This document shows positions 36,754 to 45,257 of a stretch of DNA of 64,000 nt, one piece after another (the stretch's first letter is position 1; every line of letters starts with the position of its first letter). This stretch comes from Paracoccaceae bacterium (GTDB taxonomy: Bacteria > Pseudomonadota > Alphaproteobacteria > Rhodobacterales > Rhodobacteraceae). Where the stretch lies: positions 62,001 through 126,000 of the forward strand of contig JAMWZC010000010.1 in the NCBI GenBank assembly GCA_024304985.1. Reading direction: 5' to 3'. A program made the translations under genes and the position numbers. The notes under the pieces were generated by a model that searched no databases, was not told the origin of the DNA, and saw only the letters and a program-made list of their open reading frames with translations.

Positions 36754-38502
36754 TTACTTGCCCAGCGCGACACCTTCACGTCGGGGATCGGCGCCGCCCT
36801 GCAAGCCATCCGCAGTAATGGCAATCGCATGCAGACCCGATATCTGCGCCCCGATCTTCACCTCATAACCCATCGCCTGCAAAGGTTCGGCCAGCGCGGC
36901 GGCATCCGTGCCGTCCTCAAGATCATAGACCCCGAAGCGGTTCAGCGCATGGCCCATGCTGACCGCTTGCTGCACATTCATGCCCCAGTCCAGATGCGCG
37001 ATCAGGGCTTGTGCCACATAGCCGATGATCGAACTTCCGCCGGGGCTGCCGATGGCCAGAACCGGCACACCGTCGCGCATGACGATGGTCGGGGCCATGG
37101 AACTGCGCGGGCGTTTCCCCGGCTCCACCCGGTTGGCAATCGGCACGCCGCCGTCATGGCTGCGGAAGGAAAAATCCGTCAATTCATTGTTCAACAGAAA
37201 CCCGCCTGCCATGACGCGCGCGCCGAAAGCGTTCTCGATTGTCGAGGTCATGGACAGCACATTGCCGTAGCTGTCCACGATTGAAACATGGGTGGTCGAG
37301 GGTTGCTCCAGCGTGTCGCCATCCGCCCAGAGCAGCGTGTGGTCGAAGTCCGGCGTGCCGGGCGTCACCTCTGGCAAGGCGTCATCCCCTGCCAGCAGGA
37401 TCGCGCGTCCTTGCAGATACGAGGGATCGAGCATCCCCTGAACAGGGACAGGCACGAAATCGCTATCGGCGACATAGCGGCCCCGGTCGGCAAAGGCCAT
37501 GCGGCTTGCATCGCCGATCAAGCGCCAGCTTTCGGGATTGTCGGGGCCAAGAGCGGCCAGATCATGGCCTTGCAGCATGCCAAGGATCTGCCCCACGGCC
37601 AGCGCTCCGGACGAGGGCGGCCCCATCCCGCAGACCTGCCAGAACCGGTAAGGCGCGCAGACGGGGGCGCGTTCCTTGACGCGGTAGATCGCCAGATCGA
37701 CCATGTCCAGCACGCCCGGATTGCCCGCAGCCCCCTGCACCGCCGCGACGATGCTTTCGGCCACCGGCCCGGTGTAGAAACCATCGGTGCCCAGTTGGGC
37801 GAACAGGCGCAGCGTGTCGGCATAGGCCGGGTTGCGCAGGGTATCACCCTCTGCCAGAGGCACGCCACCGGGCAGGAAATAGGCAGCCGTATCGGGATGC
37901 ACCGCCAGTCGTTCTGCATCGCCCGCCACCAGCGTGGCCAGCCGTGGCGATACGGCAAAGCCCTCTTCCGCCAGCCGGATCGCCGGGTCCAGAAGCCCGC
38001 TCCAGTCGCTGCGCCCCCAGCGCAGATGCGCCTGCGCCATCAGGGCGGGCGTGCCGGGAGCGCCGACGCTGCGCCCGCCGACCACCGCTTCGAAGAACTT
38101 CAACGGCTCACCCGTCGCATCCTGAAAGAGGCGCGGAGTTGCGGCCAGCGGCGCTGTCTCGCGCCCGTCCAACGTCGTGACCTGCCCGGAGGCCGCGTCA
38201 TACCAGACCAGAAAGGCCCCGCCTCCAAGGCCCGAGGATTGCGGCTCGACCAGCCCCAGCACGGCCTGCACCGCGACCATCGCATCCGCCGCCGTGCCAC
38301 CAGCGGCCAGAACATCCGCGCCCGCTTGTGACGCGAGCGGATGCGCCGCCACGACCATCCAGTCCTGCGCGACGACCGGGCGCCCCTCGGCCTTGGCGCG
38401 CGCACTCGCCGCTTCGGGTGCCACCGAATCCGCCGCCTGCTGTGCAGAGGCCGCAGCCGCCAAGCCGCAGAGCGCGACCAGCGTCAGAAGAACGTGTTTC
38501 AT
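36754..38502 (-). CDS. ggt: gamma-glutamyltransferase (glutathione hydrolase) proenzyme
   Basis: 582-residue periplasmic proenzyme with a signal peptide (KHVLLTLVALCGLAAAASA). The cleavage/nucleophile site is the first Thr of TTHVSIVDSYGN (T403), and the small subunit continues with MTSTIENAFGARVM and GSPGGSSIIGYVAQ. It cleaves gamma-glutamyl bonds of glutathione outside the cytoplasm, which supplies Cys-Gly and glutamate. The length agrees with the family. It lies between two oxidoreductase genes on the same strand. Confidence 0.93.
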   Translation of the reverse strand: MKHVLLTLVALCGLAAAASAQQAADSVAPEAASARAKAEGRPVVAQDWMVVAAHPLASQAGADVLAAGGTAADAMVAVQAVLGLVEPQSSGLGGGAFLVWYDAASGQVTTLDGRETAPLAATPRLFQDATGEPLKFFEAVVGGRSVGAPGTPALMAQAHLRWGRSDWSGLLDPAIRLAEEGFAVSPRLATLVAGDAERLAVHPDTAAYFLPGGVPLAEGDTLRNPAYADTLRLFAQLGTDGFYTGPVAESIVAAVQGAAGNPGVLDMVDLAIYRVKERAPVCAPYRFWQVCGMGPPSSGALAVGQILGMLQGHDLAALGPDNPESWRLIGDASRMAFADRGRYVADSDFVPVPVQGMLDPSYLQGRAILLAGDDALPEVTPGTPDFDHTLLWADGDTLEQPSTTHVSIVDSYGNVLSMTSTIENAFGARVMAGGFLLNNELTDFSFRSHDGGVPIANRVEPGKRPRSSMAPTIVMRDGVPVLAIGSPGGSSIIGYVAQALIAHLDWGMNVQQAVSMGHALNRFGVYDLEDGTDAAALAEPLQAMGYEVKIGAQISGLHAIAITADGLQGGADPRREGVALGK

Positions 38503-38535
38503 GACAGCCTCCCTTTCCGGGGCGTCAGAGGCCCC

Positions 38536-39522
38536 TTACAGCATGGATGGCACGACCTGATCCGGCGGGCGGTGCCCGTCGGCAAAGGTCTTGATGTTGA
38601 TGATCACCTTTTCGCCCATCTCGGCGCGACCTTCGCGCGTGGCCGATCCCATATGCGGCAGCAGCACCACATTGGGCAGCTCACGCAGGCGCGGGTTCAC
38701 ATCGGTGCCATGTTCATAGACGTCCAGACCGGCCCCGGCCAACTCACCCGCCGCCAGCATCCGGGTCAGCGCGTTCTCGTCGATCACCTCGCCGCGCGAG
38801 GTGTTCACGATCACCGCATCGGGCTTCATCAGCTTCAGCCGCCGCGCGTTCATCAGGTGGAAGGTCGAGGGCGTATGCGGGCAGTTGATGCTGATCACAT
38901 CCATCCGCGCGACCATCTGGTCAAGGCTCTCCCAATAGGTGGCCTCCAGCTTATCCTCGATTTCGGGACGCAGGCGACGGCGGTTGTGGTAATGGATCTG
39001 CATGCCGAAGGCGCGGGCGCGGCGGGCCACGGCCTGCCCGATCCGGCCCATGCCCAGAATGCCCAGACGCCGCCCGCCGATGCGCCCGCCCAACAGGGCC
39101 GTGGGGGACCAGCCGGTCCACTTGCCCTCGTTCATGATGGCAAGCCCTTCCGGCATCCGCCGGATCACCGCAAGCATCAGGGCCATAGTCATGTCCGCCG
39201 TATCGTCGGTCAGCACGCCGGGCGTGTTCGACACCAGAATCCCGCGCTGCCGCGCCGTTTCCACGTCGATGTGATCCACCCCTGCCCCGTAATTGGCGAT
39301 CAGCCGCATCCGGGCCCCGGCCTGTGCAATCAGGCCTGCGTCGATCTCATCCGTCACGGTCGGCACCAGCACATCGGCCGAAGCCATCGCCTCGACCAGC
39401 TCGGCGCGGGTCATGGGCGTGTCGTCCTCACGCAGCTGCACATCGAACAGTTCCTTCATCCGTGTCTCGACCGCTTCGGGCAAGCGTCGCGTCACGACAA
39501 CACTCAGACGTGCAGTTGGCAT
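38536..39522 (-). CDS. D-2-hydroxyacid dehydrogenase (glyoxylate/hydroxypyruvate reductase-like)
   Basis: 328-residue NAD(P)-dependent enzyme. The Rossmann motif GILGMGRIGQAVARRA, the catalytic Arg in NTSRGEVIDENAL, and the Glu/His pair region DVYEHGTDVNP...LPHMGSAT are all present. It is closest in style to glycerate dehydrogenase/GhrB proteins, which reduce glyoxylate or hydroxypyruvate. ATG 39522 is preceded by GGGAGGG. It lies 33 nt upstream of ggt and is probably co-transcribed. Confidence 0.9.
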   Translation of the reverse strand: MPTARLSVVVTRRLPEAVETRMKELFDVQLREDDTPMTRAELVEAMASADVLVPTVTDEIDAGLIAQAGARMRLIANYGAGVDHIDVETARQRGILVSNTPGVLTDDTADMTMALMLAVIRRMPEGLAIMNEGKWTGWSPTALLGGRIGGRRLGILGMGRIGQAVARRARAFGMQIHYHNRRRLRPEIEDKLEATYWESLDQMVARMDVISINCPHTPSTFHLMNARRLKLMKPDAVIVNTSRGEVIDENALTRMLAAGELAGAGLDVYEHGTDVNPRLRELPNVVLLPHMGSATREGRAEMGEKVIINIKTFADGHRPPDQVVPSML

Positions 39523-39645
39523 TCAGGCCCTCCCCTTCTTTCCAAATCAGCTGGCTGATGGCATGGTGGCGGATGAACCGGCGGGGCACAAGAACCCCAA
39601 TCCAGATTTCACCCGGTCAGAGCGGATAGAAGGCAGGCAGACGCA

Positions 39646-40188
39646 ATGAAAAAGCTGAGTTTTCGGGCGGACCGCGGGTCTGTGCGGGCAAAACGGGCCG
39701 TGGCGGCGCTTCTGGCGGTGCTGGTGATGTCACCTCTCGCGCCACAGGCGCAGGCGGCGGACAGGGGCAGCGTCACCAACCTGCCCTTGCCGCGCTACGT
39801 CTCGATCAAGTCGGGCGAGGTCAATGTGCGGCGCGGCCCCTCTCTGACGCACCGTGTCGACTGGGTCTTCACCCGCGAGGATATGCCTGTCGAGATCACG
39901 GCGGAACACGGCCACTGGCGGCGCGTGCGCGACCGTGACGGTGCGGGGGGATGGGTGCATTACTCGCTGCTCTCGGGAACGCGCACGGTGATCGTGGATC
40001 AGGACATGCTGGCCCTGCATAGCCGCCCCGACCCCGCAGCTCCTGCCAATGCGCATCTGGAGCAGGGCGTGGTGGCACGCCTGGACAATTGCACCCCCGA
40101 CTGGTGCCGCCTCTCGGCCGGAGGCTATCGCGGCTGGGCCCCCAAGACCGCGCTTTGGGGCGTCAAACCCGACGAGGTCAGGGAGTGA
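39646..40188 (+). CDS. exported SH3-domain protein
   Basis: 180-residue predicted periplasmic protein. A basic, hydrophobic signal region (residues 1-40, ending AQAAD) is followed by a bacterial SH3-like domain (SIKSGEVNVRRGPSLTHRVD) and a second SH3-like repeat (around ALHSRPDP to GYRGWAPK). Such proteins bind cell-wall components; the precise role is unknown. It has its own upstream region, divergent from the hydroxyacid dehydrogenase. Confidence 0.85.
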   Translation: MKKLSFRADRGSVRAKRAVAALLAVLVMSPLAPQAQAADRGSVTNLPLPRYVSIKSGEVNVRRGPSLTHRVDWVFTREDMPVEITAEHGHWRRVRDRDGAGGWVHYSLLSGTRTVIVDQDMLALHSRPDPAAPANAHLEQGVVARLDNCTPDWCRLSAGGYRGWAPKTALWGVKPDEVRE

Positions 40189-40271
40189 TGACCAGAAACG
40201 CGAAACCTGTCGTTTTTTTCAAGAACGGGTCTTGAACCCGTATCAATGTCAGAGTAATCAGCCCCTCACGT

Positions 40272-40346
40272 TGGGGCGTGGCCAAGTGGTAAGGCATCGG
40301 TTTTTGGTACCGTGTACCGTAGGTTCGAATCCTACCGCCCCAGCCA
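40272..40346 (+). tRNA. tRNA-Gln (anticodon UUG)
   Basis: The acceptor stem TGGGGCG (40272-40278) pairs with CGCCCCA (40336-40342), and a G discriminator plus encoded CCA (40344-40346) follow. The anticodon arm CGGT-TTTTGGT-ACCG gives TTG, and the T-arm GTAGGTTCGAATCCTAC is intact. Just upstream (40224-40240) a 6-bp inverted repeat ACGGGT/ACCCGT is visible without a T-run. The rest of the 40189-40524 spacer shows no other gene. Confidence 0.95.
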
Positions 40347-40524
40347 ACACACTGATGAAATCGCGGTTTCCTTAGGCGCATGGCTTTTCGCCATGCCGGC
40401 CTGATCCCCGGTGCCCCAGTCGGTCGTCCGATGTCCAGATATGGTCAAAGGCACGTTGCGTGCAGAATTGCGTCTAATTTCCGACGAGATTGTCTGTGAC
40501 AGTCGCAAAAAGGAAGGGCACTGT

Positions 40525-40794
40525 ATGGCGACGAGCATTGGACTTCAGGCACGCGACGATAGCTTTCCTGCGCAGGAAGTAGCACTGAACGCAGCGGGTT
40601 TTTCGGCGCAACCGTTCATCGGGCCTTTGATGGCGGAGTGTCCGAGAGGCGGCATCCTGATCGAGGTCAGTGGTCGTAGTGTCGCCCCTGACAGCGCCAT
40701 GCTCGGTCATCGCGTTCGTATGAATTTCGCGACGGGCAGTTTGCGCCGGTCAGGGCATTGCACTGCGGTCGCGCGCCTATCTGACGACCGGTGA
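40525..40794 (+). CDS. small hypothetical protein
   Basis: 89-residue protein starting MATSIGLQARDDSFPAQEVA, with no signal or membrane helix and no domain that I recognise. A strong AAAAAGGAAGGG ribosome site sits before ATG 40525. Its final 4 nt overlap the GTG start of the PAP2-like gene, so it is the first gene of a coupled pair. Base composition is slightly less GC-rich than in the neighbours. It might be a regulator or partner of the membrane enzyme, but there is no direct evidence. Confidence 0.6.
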   Translation: MATSIGLQARDDSFPAQEVALNAAGFSAQPFIGPLMAECPRGGILIEVSGRSVAPDSAMLGHRVRMNFATGSLRRSGHCTAVARLSDDR

Positions 40795-41780
40795 ACATGC
40801 GGAGATTCTCACAGACCTACCTTCTCGTTGCACTGGGGTATTGGGCTGTTGTCGTCGCCCTCTACAAGGCAACGATGGACAGTTCGAGCCAGTTGTCCAC
40901 CGCCTTCATCGCGACAGCGGCCACAACCTTCAATGCACCCAACATGGGATTGATCGCCTTCTTCGGGCTTGTGTCCCTTGTCCTGACCCGCACGCGCGCC
41001 TTTTCCGAAACGGTCGTGCCGGTTGTCTATATCCTTGTCGCGCAAGTGCCGTTCTTCGCGGCCTTCCACACGTTCAAGCTGCTAGTTCCGCAACCGGCGG
41101 GCTTCTGGGCCGATATACCACTTGCCCGGTTTGATGCATGGCTCCACGGAGGGCAATCTGCCTGGGACGCCTATGCCGCAGCATTCGGCCGCTTCATTCC
41201 GGACGATCTGGTTGTGTTGTCCTATTTCTCTTTTTGGGGGGCAATCGCCTATGTGTTTCCCGCCTGCATCGTGGCATTCGAGCGCGATCCGAAAGTGGCT
41301 ATCCGCTATGTCTGGCTGTGTGGATTGACCTGGGTGATCCTTGGCAATGTGATCGCGATTGCGGCTGCCTCGGCCGGCCCCGTCTATTTCTTCAATGTCA
41401 CAGGACAGGATGACTTCCGGTTCCTGTCGGGTTTCCTGGGTGAAAACGACGATATTTTCGGGGGGCTCATGGCCTTGCAGGATCGACTTTGGCTTCAGCA
41501 TCAGGACGGCGATCTGGGGACCGGTGTCAGCGCCTTCCCGAGCCTGCATGTTGCAGCCTCGATGTTGCCCTTTCTCTATGCTGTGGAGAAACTCGGGAAA
41601 TGGGCCGTGCCATTCGCCGTTTTTCCGTTCATCATACAGTATGGGTCGGTGCGAACGGGCTTTCACTACGCGGTCGATGGCTATTTCTCGATCCTGGTGG
41701 TGGTGGTGATCCACATCTGGCTCAAGCGGCGCGCAGACAGAAAGCCGGCAGGAACGGATCTTCTGTCCCCAATGTCCTAG
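40791..41780 (+). CDS. PAP2_3 (Aur1/Ipt1-like) membrane phosphatase/phosphotransferase
   Basis: 329-residue polytopic membrane protein with about six to eight hydrophobic segments. SAFPSLHVAASMLPF is the PAP2 C2-type motif with the catalytic His, and GFHYAVDGYFSIL is the C3 motif; C1 is weaker, as in the Aur1/inositol-phosphotransferase subgroup. Members transfer or hydrolyse lipid-linked phosphate groups. The start is GTG 40791 (overlap) or ATG 40797. A GT87 gene lies convergently downstream, suggesting a lipid-glycan role. Confidence 0.82.
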   Translation: MNMRRFSQTYLLVALGYWAVVVALYKATMDSSSQLSTAFIATAATTFNAPNMGLIAFFGLVSLVLTRTRAFSETVVPVVYILVAQVPFFAAFHTFKLLVPQPAGFWADIPLARFDAWLHGGQSAWDAYAAAFGRFIPDDLVVLSYFSFWGAIAYVFPACIVAFERDPKVAIRYVWLCGLTWVILGNVIAIAAASAGPVYFFNVTGQDDFRFLSGFLGENDDIFGGLMALQDRLWLQHQDGDLGTGVSAFPSLHVAASMLPFLYAVEKLGKWAVPFAVFPFIIQYGSVRTGFHYAVDGYFSILVVVVIHIWLKRRADRKPAGTDLLSPMS

Positions 41781-41843
41781 ACATCTGGCATACCCCCTGT
41801 GTCCGGGCTGATGCCGCAGGCAATGGTGCCCGGCGGTCGGCTC

Positions 41844-43091
41844 TCAAACAGGGGCGGCCGCCGGGTGGCGGGCAACGGCCTTGCGTTGCCCCCGTGCTGC
41901 AAACCGGATGAGCAAGGCCGCGACCGCAATATAGAAGATCGCCCCGAGTGACGGCACGACGCCGACCTTTGTCCAGGCTTCAACACGCGAAATTGTCGTT
42001 TGGGGCAGGATGTAGACCATCATCCCCGCGCCCGTGGCAAGCCAGGATGCAACGACAAGTGCCACCATCTCGTTGCGACTTGCAAACCGGGTGACATCCG
42101 GGATCAGAAGCGCCAGCGCAATGGCGAGGCTGCACAGGTCGTAATCGTAGTTATACGGGCTGATCGAAAGCGACGCCAATACGGCCAAGCCGAGCAGACG
42201 ACGGGTTTCCCATCCGTCGAAATGCACCCAGGTCAATCCACCAAGCGCCACCAGAGCCATCATGATTTGTCCGGACAGCGCGACATTGGCCTCGAAACCC
42301 CAACTGCGCAGCCAGGCATAGACTGACGTCATCCGGAATAGCGGGTATTGGGCTTCCCGCAAGTAGGTGCTTGAGTCTGACGCGCTTTGGAGAAAAGCGT
42401 CCCAGATTTCCACACCGAATACGACGGTCGAGACTGCAACCGCGAGGATCGTCGTCGCTGCGGCAATAGCCAGGACAGCGACTTTCCGTTTCAGCAAGAC
42501 CAAGATGGCAATTCCAAGAACAAGATGAGGTTTGATCGCCATCAGTCCAAGAGGAAACCCGGCGGTGTCCCTGTCTCTGAGCAGCAATAGGCAGAAAACC
42601 CCGATCAGGGACGCCGTCAAGAATCCGTTCTGACCGCAGCGAATTGTCACAAATACGACAGGAAGCACCAAGACAAAGACCAAGAAGAAATGCTCTCCGG
42701 CAAGTTTGCGCAGCACCATGATGAAAATCACAAGTGTTGCAGCCATGAACACAAGGTAGGCGAGCCAAAGTGGCAAAGGGGCCAGACCGGCCAGCAAGAG
42801 ATTGAATTGAGGGGGATAGGTCCACGGCATGAACCCTTTTTCGCCGGGGTTCAAAAGATCCTGATGCGCTTGGAACGTATCGAAATCATAAGCCTGGGCG
42901 ACGTTGCCCTGACGGACGTAATCGCCCACCAGATGGAATACATGGAAGTCGACGAATGCAGCGGTTTTCCCCAATTGCCCTGGGGCCAGAAATTCGAGTG
43001 TGGTAAACAACACTAGAACAACAATTGAGAGCATAAGAAAAATCTTCGTGCTTGGTCTTATGTCGAAAATAAATTGATTTTTGTGACTCAT
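41844..43091 (-). CDS. GT87 (DUF2029) polyprenyl-phosphate-mannose-type glycosyltransferase
   Basis: 415-residue membrane protein with about ten hydrophobic helices. Early loop FVDFHVFHLVGDYVRQGNVAQ, with an Asp for catalysis, and FMPWTYPPQFNLLLAG match the GT87/DUF2029 family of C-type glycosyltransferases (PimE relatives). The acceptor is unknown. It is convergent with the PAP2-like gene (63-nt gap). The AT-rich upstream region and relaxed codon use mark a local drop in GC. Confidence 0.85.
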   Translation of the reverse strand: MSHKNQFIFDIRPSTKIFLMLSIVVLVLFTTLEFLAPGQLGKTAAFVDFHVFHLVGDYVRQGNVAQAYDFDTFQAHQDLLNPGEKGFMPWTYPPQFNLLLAGLAPLPLWLAYLVFMAATLVIFIMVLRKLAGEHFFLVFVLVLPVVFVTIRCGQNGFLTASLIGVFCLLLLRDRDTAGFPLGLMAIKPHLVLGIAILVLLKRKVAVLAIAAATTILAVAVSTVVFGVEIWDAFLQSASDSSTYLREAQYPLFRMTSVYAWLRSWGFEANVALSGQIMMALVALGGLTWVHFDGWETRRLLGLAVLASLSISPYNYDYDLCSLAIALALLIPDVTRFASRNEMVALVVASWLATGAGMMVYILPQTTISRVEAWTKVGVVPSLGAIFYIAVAALLIRFAARGQRKAVARHPAAAPV

Positions 43092-43362
43092 GCGTCTGAA
43101 CCTGAAAAATGATCAGAAAATTCGTTCTGTTAACGCAAAAGCGTTATCAATCGACCGCCAGGATTGTAAGCCTGGATAATTTATTTCTTCTGGTTGTGTG
43201 AAAAATGCCCGCCGGAATTTGTGATGTCCAGAGTGGAAATCTAATGTGCCCCCACAAGCATACCGACCGTGATCATATGGCTAATCGCGGTCTTGCTGCC
43301 CTGTGAATGATGCAGAAGAGTCTGACGGCCACCCGTGATACGCTTTTCCGCGCTGGTTTGGG
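43092..43362. other. AT-rich intergenic region upstream of GT87
   Basis: 271 bp, conspicuously AT-rich in its first half, with a perfect hairpin TAACGC-AAAA-GCGTTA at 43131-43146 and CCAGG...CCTGG nearby. It probably holds the GT87 promoter on the minus strand. No supported gene is present. A 33-codon plus-strand frame from about 43207 lacks a ribosome site. Confidence 0.45.
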
Positions 43363-44862
43363 CTATGATCCGTGGGGCTCGCAACGCGTCTCATGGTCTG
43401 GTGCCAGAAGCATGTGGCCGATCCTCAGGACCTCGTGCAGCAACAGGTCCAGATCTTCGGTGCGGGTGCGGTGGTTGCAGATTGCGAGGCGCAGGGTGTG
43501 CTTGCCGCGCAAGGTCGTGTCCGAGATGACGGCGACACCGCCTTCCTGCAGGCGCAGCATGATCTCGGTGTTATGCGCCTTGAGGGCTGGCTCGGCCATG
43601 TCGCCGGGATCGTGGCGGAAGCAGATCACGGTGGTGGCGGTGGGCGCCATCAGGGTCAGGTCGGGTTCAGCCATGATCCGGCTGGTCAGATAGCGTGCCT
43701 GTGCCACGGTCTGATCCATGATGCGTCCGAAGGCTTCGACACCGTGATGACGCAACATCATCCAGATTTTCAACGCCCGGAACCCGCGCGAGGTTTCAAG
43801 GGTGTAGTCATGCAGGAACTCGGCCGCCGCAAGTCCGCGGGTGGTCGTCTGAAGATACTCGGCCGTTTCCGCAAAGGTCTGGCGATGTGTCCTTCGATCC
43901 CTGAGCAGGGCACAGCCCACATCGAAGGGCGCGTGCAGTCCCTTGTGCAGGTCCAGCGCAAGCGAATCCGCACGCTCGATCCCGTCCACCAGATCATGGG
44001 TGTAGGGGGCGATCTGCAGCAGGGCACCGATACAGCCATCGACATGCAGCCACAGCCCTTCGGCGCGGCACAGATCTGCCAGCGCGGTCAGGTTGTCGAT
44101 GGCGCCTGTATTCGTGGTGCCCGCTGTGGCGATCACGCAGGCCGGTGTCAGACCATAGGCGCGGTCCGCCGCAATCGCGGTTTGCAGAGCGGACACGTCC
44201 ATCCGGAAATCCGCATCAGACGGGATGCGGCACAGCGCCTTGCCGCCCAGCCCCAGCAGGTTCATCGCCTTCATATGGCAGTTGTGCACCTGGTCCGAGG
44301 CGTAGAAGCGCAAAGGCCGGGGCATGTCAGCCAGCCCCGCATGATGCAGGTCGATCCCGGCCATGGCATTGCGCGCCGCCATCAGCCCGATGATATTGGC
44401 CATCGAACCACCACTGACCAGCGTGCCGCTTGCCTCTGCCGGAAAGCCCATGATCTGCCGCAGCCAGTCGGTCACCTGCCGGTCCACCAGATTGGCCCCG
44501 GTATCGCCACCGCCAAGATTCGATCCGTCGATCGCGGCCAGAAAGTCGGCCATCGCTCCGGTCAGATTGCCTGACCCCATATACCAGGCCCAGAAACGCG
44601 GATGGATATTGCCCATTGCATGCGGCAGGACGTGGGCCATCACATCGGCATACACATCCTCAAGCGGTTCCGGCCCAAGGGGCACAGGTCCGGCGAACGC
44701 CACCCGCATGTCCTGCGGCATGGGCTGCCACACCGGACCATCGCGCAGCCCCTGAAGCCGGGCGATGCCGTCATCGACCATCCGGTGCGCCAGCTGGCGC
44801 ATCCCGTCCCAATCCTGGGGGTCAAGCGTGCGGTCGGGACTTTGCGTGAACTGATCCGTCAT
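43363..44862 (-). CDS. PLP-dependent amino acid decarboxylase (group II)
   Basis: 499-residue fold-type I decarboxylase. The PLP-binding Lys is K307 in LDLHKGLHAPFDVG, and the cofactor-binding Asp/His patterns occur in LVSGGSMANIIGL, IATAGTTNTGAIDN and LHVDGCIGAL. Relatives decarboxylate aromatic amino acids, 2,4-diaminobutyrate or glutamate. The substrate is not decided. It is the last gene of the cluster cupin - cysteine-synthase-like - DUF4242 - decarboxylase, which points to conversion of a beta-substituted alanine into an amine (inference). Confidence 0.85.
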   Translation of the reverse strand: MTDQFTQSPDRTLDPQDWDGMRQLAHRMVDDGIARLQGLRDGPVWQPMPQDMRVAFAGPVPLGPEPLEDVYADVMAHVLPHAMGNIHPRFWAWYMGSGNLTGAMADFLAAIDGSNLGGGDTGANLVDRQVTDWLRQIMGFPAEASGTLVSGGSMANIIGLMAARNAMAGIDLHHAGLADMPRPLRFYASDQVHNCHMKAMNLLGLGGKALCRIPSDADFRMDVSALQTAIAADRAYGLTPACVIATAGTTNTGAIDNLTALADLCRAEGLWLHVDGCIGALLQIAPYTHDLVDGIERADSLALDLHKGLHAPFDVGCALLRDRRTHRQTFAETAEYLQTTTRGLAAAEFLHDYTLETSRGFRALKIWMMLRHHGVEAFGRIMDQTVAQARYLTSRIMAEPDLTLMAPTATTVICFRHDPGDMAEPALKAHNTEIMLRLQEGGVAVISDTTLRGKHTLRLAICNHRTRTEDLDLLLHEVLRIGHMLLAPDHETRCEPHGS

Positions 44863-44912
44863 GTCTGCCTCTATTGCTGTGCTTTCCTTGCATCATGCGG
44901 GCGAACGGCCCG

Positions 44913-45197
44913 TCAGCCGGGATCGGGACGGATCACGGCGGTCGCGCCGATCGGCAGGACCTCATCGGCGGGCATACCCACGCAGCGCGCATGTTCACGA
45001 AGCGCCTCTGCATCGACCGCCTCATAGATGCAGCAGGTGCCAAGGCGTCCGTCCGGTTCATTGACGACATAGGACCTGATCCAGCGGACCTTGTCGGGCA
45101 TATCTTCGTTGCCGACGCGGGCCGAGACAGCGGCGGTCCTTTCCAGTTCGGCCTGATCGGCCCAGGCGCTGCTGCGCCGGATCATGTAAAGCTGCAT
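44913..45197 (-). CDS. DUF4242 family small protein
   Basis: 94-residue protein starting MQLYMIRRSSAWADQAELERT. A ferredoxin-like fold is expected: the pattern RWIRSYVVNEPDGRLGTCCIYEA followed by EALREHARCVGMPADEV is typical of DUF4242, including a His/Cys cluster that could bind metal (family member SCO4226 binds nickel). The function here is unknown. It lies 50 nt upstream of the decarboxylase and 60 nt downstream of the PLP synthase in one transcription direction. Confidence 0.8.
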   Translation of the reverse strand: MQLYMIRRSSAWADQAELERTAAVSARVGNEDMPDKVRWIRSYVVNEPDGRLGTCCIYEAVDAEALREHARCVGMPADEVLPIGATAVIRPDPG

Positions 45198-45257
45198 GAT
45201 GACTTTCCTTTGCTGTAGTGGCGCATCGTTGGCTGCCTTGCGGGAAACAGGGGCGTC

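Noticed and set aside
40224-40240. Hairpin ACGGGT-CTTGA-ACCCGT before tRNA-Gln as a terminator
   Set aside because: There is no T-run on either side in the needed orientation, so it is not called as a terminator.
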